Shown: piece after piece, positions 61,491 through 64,000 of the stretch
Layout of the letters: the number at the start of each line of letters is the position of its first letter
Numbering within the stretch: the first letter of the stretch is position 1
Assembly: GCF_000722875.1 (NCBI RefSeq)
Contig: NZ_JFHR01000001.1
Location: 1-64,000 of the forward strand
Direction: 5' to 3'
DNA from: Sphingobium chlorophenolicum
GTDB taxonomy: Bacteria; Pseudomonadota; Alphaproteobacteria; Sphingomonadales; Sphingomonadaceae
DNA length: 64,000 nucleotides
Position numbers and translations under genes: made by a program
Notes under the pieces: model-generated
The model's database searches: none
Seen by the model: only the letters and a program-made list of their open reading frames with translations
What the model was told of the DNA's origin: nothing

Positions 61491-62171
61491 ATGGAGGCCG
61501 GGTTGGAATTCGAGCCGGCGGGCGCAGCGCGGAAGGTGGTCCTGGGCATCTTGTCGGGCCTGGACGAGCGGCAACTCGTTCCGGGACAGCGGCTTGCGGA
61601 AACGGAACTTGCTTTGCGCTATGATGTCGGCCGGAACGCGGTGCGGGAGGCTATGCAGCACCTGTCGGTGCGCGGCATCATCGAACTGGAGGCAAATCGT
61701 TCGCCCTCGATCCGGAAACTTGATCTGGCCGAGAGCATGGAGGTGCTCGACGTTGCCGAGGCGATGACCGCGCTCGCTGCCCGCACCGCGGCCGGCCGAT
61801 ATGAGGAGCGCCTGCACGGCAAGCTGCTGCGCGATGTTCTGCAGCGGCTGGATGTCGCAGCGGCCGAGCGGGAGGAGGGGGCCTTCAACGCGGCGCGGCG
61901 TCAATTCTACCGCGCTCTGCTCCGGATCGGCGACAATCGCGAGTTGCGCCGTCTCTTTCCATCCGTGGGCATGCACATCATCCACGTGCAATATTCGGCG
62001 TCCGACCTGCAACAGGTCCGGCATCGCGACTATGCCGACATGGCGGCCGCCATCATGAAGAAGGATGCGGGACCGGCGGAGGAGAGCGCGCGGCGCCACG
62101 TCGACAATGTCCGCACCGCCATCGCCGATTGGCATGCCCGGCGGAGCAGCAGAGTCATGGGGAGGCGCTGA
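61491..62171 (+). CDS. GntR-family regulator (FadR/FCD class)
   Basis: A 226-residue regulator. The winged helix spans about 8-75 (VVLGILSGLDERQLVPGQRLAETELALRYDVGRNAVREAMQHLSVRGIIEL), and a helical FCD-type sensor domain follows (FNAARRQFYRALLRIGDNRELRRLF). ATG 61491 follows GAGGG and lies just after a 17-bp palindrome; an earlier ATG at 61443 would run through that operator. It is divergent from the CoA-transferase genes and 2 bp ahead of a thioesterase gene. The effector is probably a short organic acid or acyl-CoA, by family precedent. Confidence 0.88.
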   Translation: MEAGLEFEPAGAARKVVLGILSGLDERQLVPGQRLAETELALRYDVGRNAVREAMQHLSVRGIIELEANRSPSIRKLDLAESMEVLDVAEAMTALAARTAAGRYEERLHGKLLRDVLQRLDVAAAEREEGAFNAARRQFYRALLRIGDNRELRRLFPSVGMHIIHVQYSASDLQQVRHRDYADMAAAIMKKDAGPAEESARRHVDNVRTAIADWHARRSSRVMGRR

Positions 62172-62173
62172 CC

Positions 62174-62620
62174 GTGCCCAGACCGGAAAGCTGGCGGCTC
62201 GACGCCACCAATTACCCCGTGCGCGGCGATTTCCAGACGCGTTTCCAGGATCTGGACGTCAACGGCCATATCAACAATGTCTCCTTCGCAGCGCTGTTCG
62301 AGGGCGGCCGCGTCATGTTGAACCGGCAGGTGGACGCCTTGACGAACCGGCCGTCGAACGAGCGCACGATGGTCGCCGACCTTCACATATGTTATCTGGG
62401 CGAGGGCAATTTCCCCGATCCTGTCGAGATCACGTCGGGTTTTGGCCGCCTTGGCGGCACAAGCTGGACGATCTGTCAGGCGATGTTCCAAAATGGCCGC
62501 GCCATCGCGACCTGCGATACCGTCATCGTGTGCCGCACGGATGATCAGGCGAAGCCGCTGCGCCCCGAACTGATAGCCGAACTGACCGCAAGGATGGTGA
62601 AGCAGTCGCGCAATGAATAA
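62174..62620 (+). CDS. Hotdog-fold acyl-CoA thioesterase (4HBT-like)
   Basis: A 148-residue hotdog protein. The active-site segment is FQDLDVNGHINNVSFAALFEGGR (about 22-44), the D-x-x-G-H-x-N-N form of FadM/YbgC-type thioesterases. VADLHICYLGEGNFPDPVEITSGF is the second typical strand region. GTG 62174 has GGGGAGG at suitable spacing and starts 2 bp after the GntR stop, so both are coexpressed. It may release CoA from a dead-end acyl-CoA of the same catabolic route. Confidence 0.88.
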   Translation: MPRPESWRLDATNYPVRGDFQTRFQDLDVNGHINNVSFAALFEGGRVMLNRQVDALTNRPSNERTMVADLHICYLGEGNFPDPVEITSGFGRLGGTSWTICQAMFQNGRAIATCDTVIVCRTDDQAKPLRPELIAELTARMVKQSRNE

Positions 62621-62663
62621 GGCCGCCGACAGGGGAAGCAAACGCCGTCCGGCATGGCAATTT

Positions 62664-62740
62664 TGGCGCACCCAAGAGGATTCGAACCTCTGGCCTTTGC
62701 CTTCGGAGGGCAACGCTCTATCCAGCTGAGCTATGGGTGC
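62664..62740 (-). tRNA. tRNA-Arg (CCG)
   Basis: A complete 77-nt cloverleaf on the minus strand. Acceptor GCACCCA pairs with TGGGTGC, the D-arm is GCTC-AGCTGGATA-GAGC, the anticodon arm TTGCC-CTCCGAA-GGCAA gives anticodon CCG, and the T-arm is CAGAGG-TTCGAAT-CCTCTTG. Discriminator G is followed by an encoded CCA at 62664-62666. It reads CGG arginine codons. Confidence 0.97.
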
Positions 62741-62814
62741 GTGTCGCTAGTGCGAAGGGCCGCTTAGCAAAGCCCAATCGCTCGCGCCAGCATCAAAATC
62801 GCCTCAGGCGAAAG

Positions 62815-63198
62815 TTATTTCGCCATTTTTTGCATCGGCTGGAATTTCCCCAGTCCGCAACTCGCGCCCGGTTGCAGCCCGCCGCCCTGATAGAGCACGG
62901 TGATGATGTCCACCGAACAAAGCTGGGACAGGCTGGTCTTGTAAAGGAAGCGCTTTTCGAAACCCAGGCTGGGGCAGCTATTGGGCAGCGTGTTGCGATA
63001 GACTTTGTTGCCGTTCATGATGAAGTCGATGGTGCGGTCGTCGCGGACCTGGGTGGAACTGATCGACCTGATCTGGACGCAATCGACCGGCTTGCCGACG
63101 GGCACCAGATTGTCGGGCGCGGTCTTGGCGCTGGCGAGGGTGGCGGTGCAGGCCAGCGCCATGGCCAGAGCCAGCCGGGGAATGGGGCGTGCGGACAT
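62815..63198 (-). CDS. Small exported protein, DUF6491-like
   Basis: A periplasmic protein of 127 residues with a signal peptide of about 22 residues (LALAMALACTATLASA). The mature part has DCVQIRSISSTQVRDDRTIDFIMNG, VYRNTLPNSCPSLGF and a third cysteine pair region (LCSVDIITVL, GASCGLG). The pattern agrees with a small family of uncharacterised proteobacterial proteins with conserved cysteines that I recall as DUF6491. ATG 63198 follows AGGAGAGA. Function is unknown; two disulfides seem likely. It stands alone between tRNA-Arg and nth. Confidence 0.75.
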   Translation of the reverse strand: MSARPIPRLALAMALACTATLASAKTAPDNLVPVGKPVDCVQIRSISSTQVRDDRTIDFIMNGNKVYRNTLPNSCPSLGFEKRFLYKTSLSQLCSVDIITVLYQGGGLQPGASCGLGKFQPMQKMAK

Positions 63199-63293
63199 GA
63201 TGTCTCTCCTTGTGACTAAGGGAATGACGGCGCGCCAACGCCTCATCCGTTAATCCGCTCCCTTTACCATCCTTCGGCTGAACGGCGCGATAA

Positions 63294-63944
63294 TCAGTTC
63301 GCGGTTCCGGGCGCCGGCGTCTTGGGCTTGAAGCGGCAGAGGTCGACCACGATGCAGCGCCAGCATTCGGGCTTGCGCGCCTTGCAGACATAGCGACCGT
63401 GCAGGATCAGCCAATGATGCGCATCGCGGCGAAAGGGACCGGGGACGCGCTTTTCCAGCTTTAGTTCGACCGCCAGCGGAGTCTTTCCGGGCGCCAGGCC
63501 GGTGCGGTTGCCGACGCGGAAGATATGAGTGTCGACCGCGAACGTCTCCTGCCCGAAGGCGGTGTTCATGACGACATTGGCCGTCTTGCGCCCGACGCCG
63601 GGCAGGGTGGTCAATATGTCGCGATCCTGCGGCACTTCTCCGCCGAAATCGCGGACCAATATTTCCGACAGGGCGATGACGTTCTTCGCCTTGGCGTTGA
63701 ACAGGCCGATCGTCTTGATGTGGGTCTTCAGGCCCTCTTCCCCCAGATCGACCATCTGCTGGGGCGTGAGCACCTCCCGGAACAGGGCGCGGGTCGCCTT
63801 GTTGACGCCAACGTCCGTGGCCTGCGCCGACAGGACCACCGCCACCAGAAGCTGATAGTCATTGTCATATTCCAGCTCCGTGCGAGGGGCTGGATTGGCC
63901 TCTGCAAGGCGGCTGAAAAAGTCGAATATCTGACCTTTGTTCAC
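63294..63944 (-). CDS. nth: Endonuclease III
   Basis: A DNA glycosylase/AP lyase of 216 residues that removes oxidised pyrimidines. The helix-hairpin-helix has the catalytic lysine in LPGVGRKTANVVMN, the catalytic aspartate is in FAVDTHIFRVGNR, and four cysteines for the 4Fe-4S cluster are spaced C-x6-C-x2-C-x5-C (YVCKARKPECWRCIVVDLC). The start is GTG 63944, two bases after the stop of the preceding dapB-like gene, so the pair is probably an operon. Confidence 0.95.
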   Translation of the reverse strand: MNKGQIFDFFSRLAEANPAPRTELEYDNDYQLLVAVVLSAQATDVGVNKATRALFREVLTPQQMVDLGEEGLKTHIKTIGLFNAKAKNVIALSEILVRDFGGEVPQDRDILTTLPGVGRKTANVVMNTAFGQETFAVDTHIFRVGNRTGLAPGKTPLAVELKLEKRVPGPFRRDAHHWLILHGRYVCKARKPECWRCIVVDLCRFKPKTPAPGTAN

Positions 63945-63946
63945 GA

Positions 63947-64000
63947 TCAGAGGCCCAGGACGCCCTTCATGTCGTATCGGCCTATGGGCTGGCCGATCAG
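63947..64000 (-). CDS. dapB: 4-hydroxy-tetrahydrodipicolinate reductase, C-terminal end (partial)
   Basis: Only the last 17 codons are in the window: LIGQPIGRYDMKGVLGL then TGA. The Y-x-M-x-x-VLGL ending is typical of DapB, the second enzyme of the lysine/diaminopimelate branch, and dapB-nth is a known sphingomonad neighbourhood. The assignment rests on this short tail and should be confirmed with the upstream sequence. Confidence 0.6.
   Translation of the reverse strand: MIGQPIGRYDMKGVLGL

Overview
The window reads as chromosome of a high-GC alphaproteobacterium, most likely a Sphingobium-like member of the Sphingomonadaceae. The reasons are the gene order nfuA-tsaB-rimI-mucR-fur-plsC-miaB-phoH-ybeY-corC, a MucR zinc-finger regulator, a pyruvate dehydrogenase E2 with a single lipoyl domain, a TonB-dependent receptor of the type common in these bacteria, and families of intergenic hairpin repeats. 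This assignment is inferred from content and order; no phylogeny was computed.

Layout. 1-1834 is the end of an integrated mobile element: the tail of an IS5-type transposase, a tyrosine integrase, and the 3' part of a tRNA-Leu as attachment site. 1.86-14.6 kb is core metabolism: a TetR/hydrolase pair, an aminotransferase, pgl, galE, a beta-oxidation pair (thiolase and FadJ-type enzyme) behind a perfect 16-bp palindrome, an MFS exporter, and folE coupled to a FolM/PTR1-like pteridine reductase. 14.7-19.8 kb carries a valine/isobutyrate route (enoyl-CoA hydratase, isobutyryl-CoA dehydrogenase, 3-hydroxyisobutyryl-CoA hydrolase, 3-hydroxyisobutyrate dehydrogenase) with a divergent LysR gene. 19.8-28.2 kb holds a phospholipid methyltransferase-like gene, an ABC-2 exporter, a universal stress protein, pdhC-thioesterase-lpdA, a PAP2 phosphatase and a DUF2142 membrane protein. 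28.5-36.3 kb is the conserved housekeeping run on the minus strand. 36.4-48.9 kb has an FMN-binding split-barrel protein, an RhlE-type helicase, an M16 peptidase, a TetR-controlled RND efflux operon and ogt.

The most interesting part is 49.1-62.6 kb, a probable catabolic island: TonB receptor, periplasmic metallophosphoesterase, MFS permease, IclR regulator, GMC alcohol oxidoreductase, an unassigned alpha/alpha-toroid-like protein, aldehyde dehydrogenase, two CoA-transferase subunits, a GntR regulator and a hotdog thioesterase. Two promoters about 6.4 kb apart, before the receptor gene and before the GMC gene, share an identical 30-bp block. In each block a near-palindromic operator fills the spacer between -35 and -10 boxes. 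This ties uptake and oxidation into one regulon, most simply under the IclR protein encoded between them. I infer a path of outer-membrane uptake, possible removal of a phosphoester, oxidation of alcohol to aldehyde to acid, CoA activation and beta-oxidation. The substrate cannot be read from the sequence.

62.66-64 kb returns to housekeeping content: tRNA-Arg(CCG), a small periplasmic protein, nth and the end of a dapB-like gene. No rRNA, CRISPR array or replication origin was seen.
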